Source: Chloranthus sessilifolius (lineage: Eukaryota; Streptophyta; Magnoliopsida; Chloranthales; Chloranthaceae). Taken from it: a stretch of DNA of 64,000 bases. Each line of letters opens with the position of its first letter. Position 1 is the stretch's first letter. The notes under the pieces were generated by a model. That model searched no databases and had not been told where the DNA came from. It saw only the letters and a list, made by a program, of their open reading frames with translations. A program made the translations under genes and the position numbers. The stretch is taken from contig CM037584.1 in assembly GCA_021018995.1 (NCBI GenBank), positions 148,693,317 through 148,757,316 on the forward strand. Reading direction: 5' to 3'. Shown here one piece after another: positions 1 to 11,228 of the stretch.

Positions 1-1259
1 GAGAAGAAATCTCCAAAGTCCCATTGCAGCATCACCCCAACAAACCATCAATCCCATCACGGACTGCAGAAGCTATGCATAATTCAGGTAAGTATCACCC
101 CCAGGTAAGTACTACCCACTTTTCAATTACTCGATATTCCTTATAAATATATAGTTAGCTATGATTAAATTAAAATGTTTTCAAAACCCGTCTCTCTCGA
201 CTCGCGAATCACTGTAGTCCTCCCATAAGAGATAATCATCAGTATTCACCGAGAAGGTTAGATGGAGTATCTGGCATGCCAAGTGTCATCTTGACAACCA
301 CACAAACGTTCGAGTCCACAAATCCCGTACCGATGGATCTACTCAGCGACGTCTCAAAAGCCACATTTTCTACCATTTTACCACCGAATTGATCTTAAGT
401 TAAATTCCCAAACTTTAAAAAAAAAATCTCTTATTTCTCAAAAACCCCCTTACTTCCAAAAGAAAAATCTTTTACTTTCAAAAGAAAAAAAACAAAACAA
501 CAAAACCAAAAGAAGAAACCAACCAAAAAAAATAATAAACAAAGAAACTCACTTACCAAAATTAACCAAAATTTCACCTCAATTACCAGCCCAAACTAGC
601 CATTCCCCTGAGAAACTGAACAACGAGTATATTTAATTTAAGAACTTACAGATACCTATTGGAAAAGGAATGCTTGATGCGCATTGGTGTGAGCAGTGAC
701 GCGCCCAGTCTGACATGACTTGCGAAAGCCTTCGACATTATATTGTATTTTATTATCGGTCCTTGGACCTTATTTATGGACATTTGTATGACATCCCCCG
801 GTACCTCGATTGCATCATACCCCTCTGTTTGACTTCCCCTTACAACAGGTCACGACATGCAGCGGGATGCCCCTTGCACACATATTAGGATATGGTAATT
901 CTCCTTTCCGTTTAACTGTCACTCGTAGCAGGTCGCGCCACGCGACAGGATGCCCCTTGCACCCACGGAATAGGATATGCTGACTTCCCCCGTCGACTGT
1001 CTATGATAGTGGGTCTCGATACGCGACTAGATCACCCCTGGGCATCCACGACATGGAACACGCCTTTCGACAGCTACCACTGGGCCCCCGAATGCTCCAT
1101 CTTAGCTTGCACTGATAGATAAGAAAGTCAAGCATTTCATGTCAGCATCCCTAATTCACATTTGTGATTTCCTAAGAGAAATGAGAAGACACCTCGAATG
1201 AGGGGTGTCTACTTCTTCGATGCTTCTTACTTTGTAAGAGCGCGCCGAAGACGAGCATC
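1..1259 (+). mobile_element. Tat element: 3'-terminal internal block, copy 1 (partial)
   Basis: This block matches 17400-18395 and 22180-23020 closely, including a stretch with GATCTACTCAGCGACGTCT and one with GCATTGGTGTGAGCA. In copy 3 the same block runs directly into an LTR, so it is the end of a Tat internal region. Here it also runs into an LTR, at 1260. The element it belongs to starts left of the window. No sense-strand protein is seen. Confidence 0.75.
841..1048 (+). repeat. Three degenerate copies of a GC-rich unit of about 40 bp
   Basis: Units begin near 841, 926 and 1008, each with a core like GGTCRCGACATGCGRCGGGA followed by TGCCCCTTGCACCC. The same units recur in the other two terminal blocks, near 18127-18330 and 22770-22815. 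No function is known to me. Confidence 0.6.
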
Positions 1260-1330
1260 TGTAGACACCTCCATTTTTCCCTCTCAAAATATATAAATCT
1301 GTTCAATCAACCTTTGAACCTCTACCTTTT

Positions 1331-1805
1331 ATGGGACCATATACTAAAACAATAGTAAATGGCAGGAAACAAGTTGAAATAATAGCTATGTGGCTTAGAC
1401 CCCATGACCCTAATGTGGGACCATATACTAAAACAATAGAATATGACAAGACATTGGCAAAAACAATAGCTCTGTGGCTCAAATCCCATGACCCTGACGT
1501 ACGAACCATACATTGAAACAATAGTACATGGCTGAACGCAGGCTAAAATAATAGATCTGTGGCTTAGATCCCGATGCAAGGAGACTATATACTAAAATAA
1601 TAGTAGATAGTCAAAATGCAGACTGAAATAATAGTCTAGCATTTCAAGCCCCATGAACCTAACGTGGGAACCATGCACTGAAACAATAGTACATGGCTAA
1701 GCACAGGCTGAAGCAATATCTCTGTGGCTTAGATCCCAACGTAGGGAAATAATATACTGAAACAATAGTATATAGTCAAAATGCAGGCTGAAACAATAGG
1801 CTGGC
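1331..1805 (+). repeat. Tandem repeat, about 95 bp, about five copies, LTR1 only
   Basis: Each unit contains ACCATATACTAAAACAATAG, then AGGCTGAAATAATAG, then TCTGTGGCTTAGATCCC. The right LTR lacks the array. Short open frames across it are repeat artefacts. Confidence 0.8.
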
Positions 1806-2267
1806 ATTTCAGACTAAACCCGAACTCGGACAGTTCTGAATTATGTGCTTAAAACTACATGCGCAATTTAATTGCACGCAAAACCACACACGTGCAATCA
1901 GTCCTCTTTCAGACCAGACTTCCTTTCCTCAGACCACTTCGAGACTCGATTACGCACCTCACATGAGACGCGCGATCGGATTGAGCGCCCCACCACTGGT
2001 GCACAATTGGCTTATGCCCGACCTAGTCTTACAGTCCTTGACCCCCAAGCTTCCTCGATTATGCACTTCGGAAGAGACGCTTAATCGGATTGTGCACCCT
2101 ACACCAAGTGCACAATTAGTCCTAACTTTGTTAGAACTAGAAAACTAACCAAGCAAGTTAGTTGTCATTTACTAAGTCGGTGACCGACTCAAAACGATTA
2201 AGCACCAGGAGACCGGTGCGTAATTCAGTTAAACGCCTTAAATAGGGCGTTTAATTAGAAAAAACCC

Positions 2268-2274
2268 TATAAAA
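2268..2274 (+). promoter_or_regulatory. TATA box of Tat LTR1
   Basis: CCCTATAAAAGCC lies downstream of a tract of repeated CGTAATT/CGCAATT motifs (1840-2230). The equivalent in LTR2 is at 23825. This is the expected U3 promoter layout. Confidence 0.6.
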
Positions 2275-3019
2275 GCCTTTTTTTTAATCCAACCCAGAGA
2301 GGTTGGAGAGAACGGATATTTTCAAAGAAGTTTGGGATTTTGAGACCGAAGAATTCTGAGAACAAACACAAAGACACACAACCATGATTTTGAGATTCAA
2401 GCTTCGAATTTTCGATATTCCTCTCCGCAGCCCCGACCTTAGGTAAGAATTTAGTTTTTAGTTTTCGACCGTAGTTGTTGTTAGTTCTTAGTTTTAATTA
2501 TTAATATTAATTTTCAGTTTTTAGACCGTAGCACCTTTTTTAGACCGTAATTTTAATCTCTGGTTCTAGTCCCTTGTTTCTAGAACCATACCTTAATCTA
2601 ACAGCCTAATTCACCGACTATAGACTTCAATTTTGTTTTAAAAATCTTAATCTCCAATCCTATCATTAATCTCTGGTTCTAGTTCTTAGTTTCTAGAACC
2701 AGTCCTTAATCATATGGTCTGATTTTTTTATTTCGAACCCGAATTCAGTCCTTAAATTCTTAAATTCTAGTTTTAATTCCTTAGTTTAATATTTCTAAAA
2801 CTCGAAATATTAATTTAGTTTTGTAAAATTCTAGTTTCATAATTTAATTCATCATTATAATCCCAAAAATAACTCTAAAAGTCTAAAAATACTATTTTAT
2901 AATCCAAAATTCAATTTGCTTTAATCTCAGCCACCCGATTTGCCCAAGGGAGCTTACGGAGGGTACTTGGGAACGAGGCCAATCCTCCTTAACATAGCGG
3001 GCCCAAAACCCCTTTTTCT

Positions 3020-3840
3020 TAAATTTTTAGTAGGATTAATTCATTGCTTTAATTAGAATCTTAGTAAAATTAATTCATTGCTTAAGTTAGAATTTTAGCA
3101 TACTATAATTTATTGGTTTAATCAGAATTAGTAAAAGGTAGTTCCTTTATCTCAATTAAATCTTAGTATAGTTAATTCATTACTTTAAATTAGATTTTTT
3201 AGTAAAGTTAATTCCTCGACCTGATTAGAAAATTTGATGAAATTGTTTCCTTTATTCTAATTAGATTTTTAGTATAGTTAATTCATTACTTTAATTAGAA
3301 TTTTATTAAAACTAGTTTATTTGTCTTAATTAGATCTTAATCAAATTATTTTATTTTTTTTAATTTGATTTTAATAAAATTAATTCCTTTGCTTTAATTA
3401 GAGTTCTAGTAAAATTAGTTCTCTATGTTAATTACAATTTCAGTAGAACTAGTTTATTCGCTTTAATTGGAATTTCAGTCAAATTAGTATACTTGATTCA
3501 ATCAGAGTTGCAACAGAACTAGTATACTTGCTTTACTTCGAATTTCAATATAATTAGCCAGCTTGATTCAATTAGAACTCCATTAGAATTAACATACCTG
3601 CATTCCTAGTATGATTAGGAGACTAATATTAATTAGACTTCTAGTAACATTAGGAAACTAAATTAATTAGAATTCTAATAAAATTAGAACATTTAAATTA
3701 ATTAGACTCCTAGCACAATTTGGAGACTAATATTAATTGGACTTCTAGTAGTATTAGGACACTAAATTAATTAGACTCCAAATAAGACCACAACTAAACT
3801 CATAATAGAATTAGGAAATCTAAACCAATCAGAATTACAT
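3020..3840 (+). repeat. Minisatellite of 34-36 bp, about 24 degenerate copies, LTR1 only
   Basis: The unit reads roughly TTAGTAAAATTAATTC followed by ATTGCTTTAATTAGAA. Units drift steadily from left to right; the right-hand ones read CTAGTARYATTAGGA then AATTAATTAGAC. LTR2 has only a single similar stretch at this point (near 24245). Confidence 0.8.
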
Positions 3841-4365
3841 TAATAACATGGAAAGAAAAGGAAAACTAACCTATCTAAATTATAAGAAGAGCTAGTGCTG
3901 CTGACATTTGCCGGGGGACGATTCAGTAAATAAGTAACCCATACCCGATTCAGTAAATAAGTAACCCGTCCTAGAAATCCTCCCTTTATTTTAACATTCC
4001 AAACACCGCATTGCCAGAGTCCACTTGGAGAGAATTGGGCCACTGATTCAATGGGGACCGAGTGGAACCTAGAAAAAGCGCGCACCAACAAATGACTAAT
4101 CAAGCGATAATAGTATAAGGGGAAATAATCATGAGAAGAAAATTTACGCTGACCAATCAATATGGCATGTAAAACATGAGAAAAATAAAGCGATAAATAA
4201 GCGTGACCTAAAGCTATATACAGGCATGATATATGAATGCACGCGCACATAAAACTGAATGCAAGTTTTGCATAAAAGTAAAGTGGTTTCCATGTCCTGA
4301 AAGAATCTAAGTTATAACCTAAATACCTAGGAAAATGCAAGGGACTCTTGCTTCCGAACACTTAC

Positions 4366-4629
4366 ACGATTCGACGCAAAGGCGTCAGCTAATGGAATCC
4401 GTATCAGACACTCGGCCCGAGGTGAGTCAGCACTCTCAGCAATGGGAGGATCCACACCCTCACCACCAAGAGGAACCTCATCCCCCTTGCCTACCGCAGT
4501 CACCTCAATAGCACCCTCCTTAGCGACCGCAGGAACCTCCTCTCTACCACCAACGGGAACCTCCAAAGCAGTCGCGCCATCCATCATCTCTACAAACTCC
4601 TAGATAGTCATGCTATCCTCAGGCTCCAT
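4366..4629 (-). pseudogene. Antisense PMD-type gene, first exon only (truncated copy)
   Basis: On the minus strand an ATG at 4629 opens a frame beginning MEPEDSMTI, broken by one TAG and then running to a consensus donor (GTAAGT, intron start at 4365). The start matches the MED... start of the PMD gene at 13756, and the TATA-to-ATG spacing is alike (172 versus 169 nt). The exon body is rich in Glu, Val and Gly and shows no PMD core. The intron runs into LTR1 at 4090, so later exons are lost. I call it a beheaded copy of the antisense gene; its own product is unknown. Confidence 0.5.
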
Positions 4630-4800
4630 ATCACAAGAAAGCACTCAAAGAATAAAGAGGAACGTAAGAAACCGAGTCAAAATTCAACAAACAGATCGTG
4701 AGATATCGCATTCACATGGAAACTAGAGCACTCGAGAGCAGAAAAGCATCGAAATCAGGAAAAGTCAGAACACGCAAGTGAAATGAGAGGAATTTTCAGC

Positions 4801-4807
4801 TTTTATA
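4801..4807 (-). promoter_or_regulatory. TATA box of the truncated antisense gene
   Basis: TATAAAA on the minus strand, about 172 nt before the ATG at 4629. The position and leader resemble those of the PMD gene. Confidence 0.5.
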
Positions 4808-4829
4808 GACATCGATCAATCCCGCGCTA

Positions 4830-5315
4830 TCCCCATAATGCATAATCAAATCGAGCGCATTAAATGATACATGAATTTCGATTCCTGCACTAATCCTCTT
4901 GCATGGAATTAGCCCTCCGTCAAACCGCGCGGGCGACAAACCTAAACCACGCGACCCCATTTGCGCGAGATTGAAATTTCACACATCCGCCGATACGTGG
5001 AATCCAAAACGTCAGCTAGACTCGGCCAGCCTGCCACTAACCTTTCGATCTCATGCTACTCTTGATATGCATAATTGAATGAAACTCACGCTCTTATGCA
5101 CAGAATAGGCCCACCAACCGTTGGATCTCGCGCGTCAGGTTATGCGCGAAATCCTATTTTGCGCCAATGAGTATGTGAGGAATTACCAAATTTGAACAAA
5201 TATATATATATATATATCGAGGCTAGAAGGCCTCTAAACACAGACACAGCCCGAAATGGCCTCATAACACATATGCACACACATTGATCAGATTGAAACA
5301 ATCAAATAAGTCGTA
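4830..5315. other. Antisense promoter-upstream spacer, no gene seen
   Basis: This is a CG-rich stretch with several CGCG and TGCGC motifs of the kind seen upstream of the LTR TATA boxes. It includes an (AT)9 microsatellite at 5201-5218. I see no coding signal. Confidence 0.5.
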
Positions 5316-5364
5316 TAAAACAAAAAAAATTTCATTAATAATTAAAATTTGTACAGGTGCCACC

Positions 5365-5378
5365 GGGGGCATACCCCC
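5365..5378 (-). other. Conserved stem-loop 1 (module B)
   Basis: On the plus strand it reads GGGGG-CATA-CCCCC, a perfect 5-bp stem with a 4-nt loop. It is one of six copies in the Tat element; see findings. Confidence 0.7.
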
Positions 5379-5850
5379 TGAATTTACAACCCAAAATGAA
5401 AAACTTAAACCTAACCTACAACCTAAAATGAAAACCGAGGATCCCGAAATAGACGCACGACGCACAAGAGAGTCCAACAACAAAATAGGGAGGATTGGTT
5501 GTGTAACACCTTCCCTCCACTTGTAACACCTCCTTCGGCCATCTTCACCTCCTTCGTTGCCGCCTCCTACACTGCCTTCACTGCTTCTTGACAACAACGA
5601 TGGAGAAGGTACCGCCCCACCGACTGATCACCTCGACTATGGTGGTGCTTCTAACAGCACCTCCCTTCAACTACAGCGGCACTTCCAAGTCACGTCATCA
5701 TCATAAGTCACCCCAGGACAAAGATCACGCGATAGACCTCGAACCGCTAGCAGAGAGAAGGGAAGAAGGGAAGAAGAGACAATAAACCTCGGACTACTAG
5801 AAGAGAGAAGAAGAAAGAAAGGAATGATGAAATTAGAAAAAACCCCACAG

Positions 5851-5857
5851 ATATATA
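5851..5857 (-). promoter_or_regulatory. TATA box of antisense module B
   Basis: CCTATATATC on the minus strand, with a CGTAATT/GCACGCG tract upstream (5880-5960). Modules C and D have the same layout. Confidence 0.45.
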
Positions 5858-6074
5858 GGTACCCGGCAAATTACACACAAAAAACTTCGCGTGCAATTCA
5901 ATTATGCGTGATCACCATCACGTAGATTCAAAGTCATACGCAAACTCCCACACACGGAATTCAACCCCCACCGACCCATGCATGCGATGATCCAGACTCA
6001 CACATCAACCACTCTGCGGAATACGGAATATGCGGCAAGAATGTCACCCAGAATCTCAACCTATGCACGAAAGT

Positions 6075-6616
6075 CCTTCATGTTATAAGAGGAAGTTGAC
6101 AAACTGCCCTTCATGTTAAAGAGGAAGTTGACAAATTATACAAAGCCAAGTACATTCGAGTCTTCCTCTACCCCAAATGGGTCGCCAGCATAGTACCTGT
6201 CGCTAAGAAATCTAGCAGAGTGCGGGTTTGCATTGACTTTCGAAACCTCAACCAGGCATGCCCAAAAGACGACTTCCCACTTCCACACATTGACACTCTA
6301 GTCGACAACACCGCTGGACATGAGATGCTATCCTTTTATGGACGGTTTCTCTAGCTATAATCAGATCACATTAGCAGAGTCCGACCAAGAGAAGACTTCT
6401 TTCACTACACCATGGGGAACTTACTGCTACGTCGTCATGCCTTTCGAGCTCAAGAACGTGGGAGCCATTTATCAAAGCGCCATGATGGCTATTTTTCACA
6501 ATATGATACATAAATGTATAGAAGTCTACATCGATGATATATTAGTGAAGTCCCAAACGCGGGCAGGACATGTTGAAGCACTCCGATTGGTGCTACAAAG
6601 AGCTAAGAAATATTAG
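6075..6616 (+). pseudogene. pol: Tat pol: reverse transcriptase remnant
   Basis: Ty3/Gypsy reverse transcriptase, which copies element RNA into DNA. Seen in order: VDKLYKAKYI, RVCIDFRNLNQACPKDDFPL, a frameshift and stop near 6345, then a frame with MDGFSSYNQI and the catalytic YIDD (about 6530). A second stop follows at 6616. The start is blurred by a duplicated stretch of about 20 nt (AAGAGGAAGTTGACAAA, near 6085 and 6120). No gag or protease lies upstream; antisense module B does. The block CPKDDFPLP is typical of Tat. Confidence 0.9.
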
Positions 6617-7375
6617 CTAAAAATGAACCCAAAGAACTGTGTCTTCGAAGTCACTTCCAGAAAATCGAGGTGGACCCCGCAAATTTTAGAGCTATCCTTG
6701 GGATGCCACCTCTCAGTAATATCAAAGAAATACGAGGTCTAATAGGAAGATTGCAATTCATCAGGAGATTTATCTCCCAACATTCAGACAGATGCATTCC
6801 TTTCTGTAGACTACTTAAAGGAGGAACTTAGTACAAATGGGATGACCAGTGTCAACAAGCCTTCGACAACATCAAAAAGTACCTCCTTAACCTGCCAACA
6901 CTATCGCCACTAGTTCTCGAAAGACCCCTAATCCTATACCTCTCAGCAAATGACAAAGCAATGGGAGTAATTCTTGGATAATATGAGGAAGACGACAAGA
7001 GAGAGAACGCTATCTGCTACCTCAGTAGGACGATGGTCGAGTACAAACGAAAATACACTCTAATAGAGAAGACCTGCCTCACATTGGTGTGGGCCTCAAC
7101 CAAATTACGACACTACTTCGGAGCACATAAGATACTAGTACTAGTCCAAATGGACCCTTTGAAGTACGTATTCGAAAACCCGTAACATCAGGAAAGATCG
7201 CTCGTTGGCATATGCTATTATAAGAATTCGATATCACTTACGTCACGCAAAAGTTGATCAAAGGACAAGCAATCGTCAATTACCTCGCAGATCTCCCACT
7301 CCCAAGCAATGAGCCCATACATGCGAATTTCCCAATGAAGACTTACTCACAATTCATAACGAAGAGCCCGATAAG
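6617..7375 (+). pseudogene. pol: Tat pol: connection and Gypsy RNase H remnant
   Basis: Frame-broken continuation of pol. Recognisable pieces are GLIGRLQFIRRFIS (RT connection), LILYLSANDKAMGVILG and ENAICYLSRTMV...YTLIEKTCLTLVWA (RNase H), and KGQAIVNYLADLPLP near the end. Several stops and shifts break it. This is the first of the two RNase H domains expected in Tat elements. Confidence 0.85.
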
Positions 7376-7770
7376 ATGTCATGGACCATTTACTTTGACG
7401 ATGCTCTAAATCACAAAGGAAAAGGCATCGATATAGTCCTCCTAAGCCCGAAAGGAGTTGTCATACCTAAAGCTTTTCAACTAGATTTCCCTGTCACTAA
7501 TAATATTACAGAATATGAAGCTTTCATAGTTAGACTACGAGCAGTACTACAATTAGGCATTAAACAATTAAAAACAATCGGTGATTCCAAGCTAGTAATC
7601 TCGCAAGTTATAAGAGAATGGAAAACTAAGAAAAGGAGACAATTGGCATACCTAGAAACCGCTCAATATTTGGAAAAGAAATTTGAAAGAATATCTTTCA
7701 CGCACATCCTAGATTAGAAAACAAGCTCGCAGACTCCCTTGCCGCGCTCACCTCGATCAATCAAATACCC
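7376..7770 (+). pseudogene. pol: Tat pol: second, archaeal-type RNase H (aRNH)
   Basis: MSWTIYFDDALNHKGKGIDI opens a domain with the conserved NNITEYEAF block and the IGDSKLVISQV block. These supply the Asp/Glu/Asp residues of RNase H. A frameshift near 7714 separates the last motif, ENKLADSLAAL. An extra aRNH after the usual RNase H is a hallmark of Tat and separates it from Athila and chromoviruses. Confidence 0.9.
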
Positions 7771-9240
7771 ATTGGGAAAAATACCAAGACCTTCTTCATC
7801 GAAAAGCTGACAGTACCCGCTCACGAGGTAACATGGACCGTCAAGAGAGAACTACCAATCCTCCCCACCAGCATAGGACCAAAAGAAGCAATCACTCTGA
7901 AAAAGCACATCAAGTCAGAAATTGAAGTTGCTATGTTCAGATTTGAAAAATTACCAACCGACGATGGACAGCCATGGTATTTCAACATCTAGAACTTCCT
8001 GAAGCATCAGCACGTCCCTCCATATGCCACAAAAATTGAATGAAAGACTATAAGGAACCGATGCTCCCAATTCTATATACTCAGTGAAATACTATACAAA
8101 GAAGCCTTCACTAAAGGAGTATTGCTACAATGTGTTATGACCACCGAAGGATAATACATCATCTGAGAAGCACACGAAAGTACCTACGGCACCCACGCTA
8201 GTAGACAGAGACTCGCCAATTAAATCACACGACTAGGCTACTTCTGGCCGACAATGATAAGAGATTTCCACCTCTACGTCCAACTTTGCAAGCAATGTCA
8301 AGAACATGTCACACTTATCAAAGCTCCATCAGTTGCATTAAACACTATAACCTCATCGTGACTGTTTTCGATGTGGGCCTTTGATGTGATCGAACCTTTC
8401 ACAGACACGGTTGGGAACACTCACAAGCACACGTTCATACTTACGGCAATCGAATACTACACTAAATGGGTAGAAGCTAAATCCTATGCCAGAATCACCG
8501 CATCAACACTCGTAAGATTTATTGTTTGAAATATCATCACCAGGTTTGGAGTACCCAGAATGTTCATCACCGACAACAGACCATAGTTCATCACAGAAAA
8601 GATGAAGAAGTTATGCAAGAAGTTCGGCATCGATCTACGCCACTCATCACCGTTCTACCCTCAAAGAAATGGACAAGCAGAAGCTATAAATAAAATGCTT
8701 ATTCAAATCTTGAAATGCATAGTAGAGACCAGCAATGGAGCCGACTGGCCCGAACGACTACTAGAAGCACTTTGGTCCTATAGGACCTCTATTCGTATGA
8801 TCACTGGCCAAACTCCCTACCTCCTTACCTATGGAATGGAGGTCGTCCTACCATATGAGATACAAGTACCATCCTTATGGATTCAACTCGATGAAGAGCT
8901 ATCCTTAGATGAGAGGAGAATTACCCTACTCGCGCAGCTAGAGCAGCTCAATGAAATACGTCTAAGGACAACTGATTATACTCAAGTATATCAGAGGAGA
9001 GTGGCCAGGGCTTACGATAAGAAAGTCCTTGAACGAACCTTTAATATTAGAGAATTGGTCTTGAAGAAAATCATGCCTTCCAAGCATGCCAATCTGAAAA
9101 GAAAACTGTAACCAAACTGGGAAGGCTCATATGTTATAATAGCCGCATACCCTGAAAATGCATACAAACTAGCGAACCAAGATGGGAAAGAACTCCCTAT
9201 CCCTTGGAACACCATGTACCTTAGAAAATACTACCCTTAG
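7771..9240 (+). pseudogene. pol: Tat pol: integrase remnant
   Basis: Spacer, then the HHCC zinc finger (HESTYG... to CKQCQ, about 8170-8300). The core carries Asp in WAFDVIEPF, Asp in FITDN and Glu in NGQAEAINK. The longest open part is 8602-9111. Stops occur near 8040, 8220, 8360, 8530 and 8585. The C-terminal part reads WEGSYVI...NTMYLRKYYP and ends at the TAG at 9238. There is no chromodomain, as expected for Tat. Confidence 0.9.
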
Positions 9241-10810
9241 CCCTATGATTATCACATCGCGTAGTTAAATACTTATACTTACCACCCCCGTAGTTGTCAC
9301 AACCCATTCGTCGGTCGTATGTCATTAATTCTCTGAATATCCTTAAGACCTTCAATTTATTGCCCGCTTTCTTACTGGGGCAACCTGATCAAAGGACTAG
9401 TGGCATACCTAACCTCTTTCAAAAGCATAAGTAACACCCGATCCTCATTTCTCCTTCCCCCGCCATTGGACAAGATGTTAGAGCAAAAAAAAATGAAGAT
9501 GCTAGGCTTAATCAAAACTCATTATTCTTACGCTAGCAGGATGCTTTCAAAAATACATATATATAACAAAACCGAGTGAAAGCATTACGACGAATGAACA
9601 AATCAATAAGCTCAAGAAAGCATAAGCAGGCCGTGAGGACATCTCTGGTAACTTTACTAGAAATGTATAAGCAAACTGCGAGGGCATCCCTGATGTACCC
9701 ATACTACTAGATATCGTCGCAAGGTGGCAGGAGGAGGATAAACTCCTGCTAACCATAGAATGTGAGATTTTGATGGTACCGAAATATGACGAAGAGCTCA
9801 ATTATGGCACCTCGTATCTCCTCTAAGAAAAAGATTGTTACTCATCCCATTTGCAAAGTGTTAGATATAAACTATTTCCCACATCACTGAGCCTTGCCCC
9901 CTCTTCTACTTACTTTATTTTCGGATGATAAATCAGAAGCCTTACAGGATACTCTTAAGAATGAAACCGAGAACCGATGAATGATGACTAATGTAATCAC
10001 TTACTATACCTACCGTACTTTTCCCTAATAACCACAGGATAGGATAACCAACACCCAAAGATAGACCCTGGTATACAACTAGCATAATCAAAATGACCTT
10101 CCCAAATTTGATGACAGTATTAATACACTCTTCTTCAAAACTAACTCACTCAAATACCCATGACCACTCATAGACCCGAAAGTGCTCATCTCAAACCCAG
10201 AAAAGTTCCATTGCATCTACACACTGGGGCATTTTTTTTCTTTTAGATCAGAATGAGAATCACCTTAGAAGCGCCGGCTCATCCACCAAGGAAGATGAGG
10301 AATAATGAAGTTACCGTTCGGAGAATGCTACCAAAGACACTATACTGCCGATCCTACCGCACTCCTACACTGGGGCATTTTATTTTTTATTTTTATTATT
10401 ATTCAAGTTATTTGCTTTCCCTATTGCATTATTTTCACTCAAAAAGAAAAAGAAAAAATAAAGAAAAAATAAAGAAGAAAAAAAGAAATGAAAAAGAGCA
10501 ACATATCCATCCTTTACTACCAGACCTCGGTCTGAGATACTCGCCCCCCTTGACAACTAGCAAGGGGGAGAACAAAAATTACTAATAGTGTTACCTTTAC
10601 ATGTGCAGATACCAAGCAACCTTCAACCATCACCAGGCCAGCTCAGGAGGCATCCCAGTTCCGATGACAGTTGACGGCGCTTAAGAAACTAAAAAAGCGA
10701 AGGACAAATGGAAGGGTAACTAAAAGAAAAGGAGCCAATCAGGTACATCTAAACCAAAATATATCTCTCTATATATATATCAAAAAATTTCTTTTCTTCT
10801 TTACACTTGT
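9241..10810. other. Tat post-pol region, no gene
   Basis: No coding frame is supported. ACTGGGGCA occurs three times (near 9375, 10210 and 10365), the last two before T-rich stretches. A polypurine-like AAGGGGGAGAAC lies near 10562. The A-rich stretch 10440-10500 is low complexity. Confidence 0.5.
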
Positions 10811-10814
10811 CACC

Positions 10815-10828
10815 GGGGACATACCCCC
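10815..10828 (-). other. Conserved stem-loop 2 (PMD gene 3' end)
   Basis: On the plus strand GGGGA-CATA-CCCCC. One terminal pair of the usual five is lost (A opposite C); four G-C pairs remain. It lies about 400 nt downstream of the PMD stop codon. Confidence 0.6.
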
Positions 10829-11228
10829 TGTATATACAACATACACACAATGGACAAAATGAAAAATACACATGCACCCCTACTCCCTACACTACCGCTG
10901 GGATGGCCGATCACCGTTGTCCCCGGTATCATCAGCTCGGAGGTCCGCAAATTGATCCTCTGAAACCACAATCCCAGCACCTGGAGTCTGCGAAACCTCT
11001 AGTCGACGCGGCCCCGCCACAGAATCCCCCTCACTCGTCCAGACCGCCTCGATCGAGAACGAGGAGGGTACCTCACGAGAACCTCAAGAATGACAAATTC
11101 CTCATGAGCATCACCCCTGACACGATCACGTGACATGTGACAAGATTGCCCAGCCAAGGAACCCGTGGCCCTCAACTCTGATCCATCAAGCTGGCCAACC
11201 AACCTGTGCACTCCTCGCTCACTCCTCA

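Larger units (their letters stand above)
1260..4090 (+). mobile_element. Tat LTR, left copy (2.8 kb, expanded)
   Basis: The LTR begins TGTAGACACC, just after a purine-rich stretch (GAAGACGAGCATC), and ends CGCGCACCAACA. The start, the CGTAATT-rich tract, the region CCAAGGGAGC...CCTCCTTA near 2945-2990 and the last 70 bp all align with 23021-24561. It is almost twice as long as that copy because of two private tandem repeats, at 1331-1805 and 3020-3840. The two LTRs are strongly diverged, so the element is old. Confidence 0.78.
5320..5857 (-). other. Antisense module B (TATA to 3' stem-loop)
   Basis: On the minus strand it runs from a TATA box (5851-5857) to a stem-loop (5378-5365). An AATGAA signal-like stretch follows near 5330. 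It is homologous throughout to modules C (15796-16282) and D (20442-20893). The shared segments encode a short Glu/Gly/Lys-rich stretch around EEVKM..., but frames differ between copies and stops interrupt them, so coding is doubtful. I see a promoter-to-terminator layout and no identifiable product. Confidence 0.5.

Noticed and set aside
1331-1579. Overlapping short frames on both strands
   Set aside because: They fall in the 95-bp tandem repeat; unit length and phase create the open frames.
3840-4361. 173-codon minus-strand open frame
   Set aside because: It crosses the LTR1 boundary and an antisense intron, with hydrophobic low-information content and no counterpart in the other copies.
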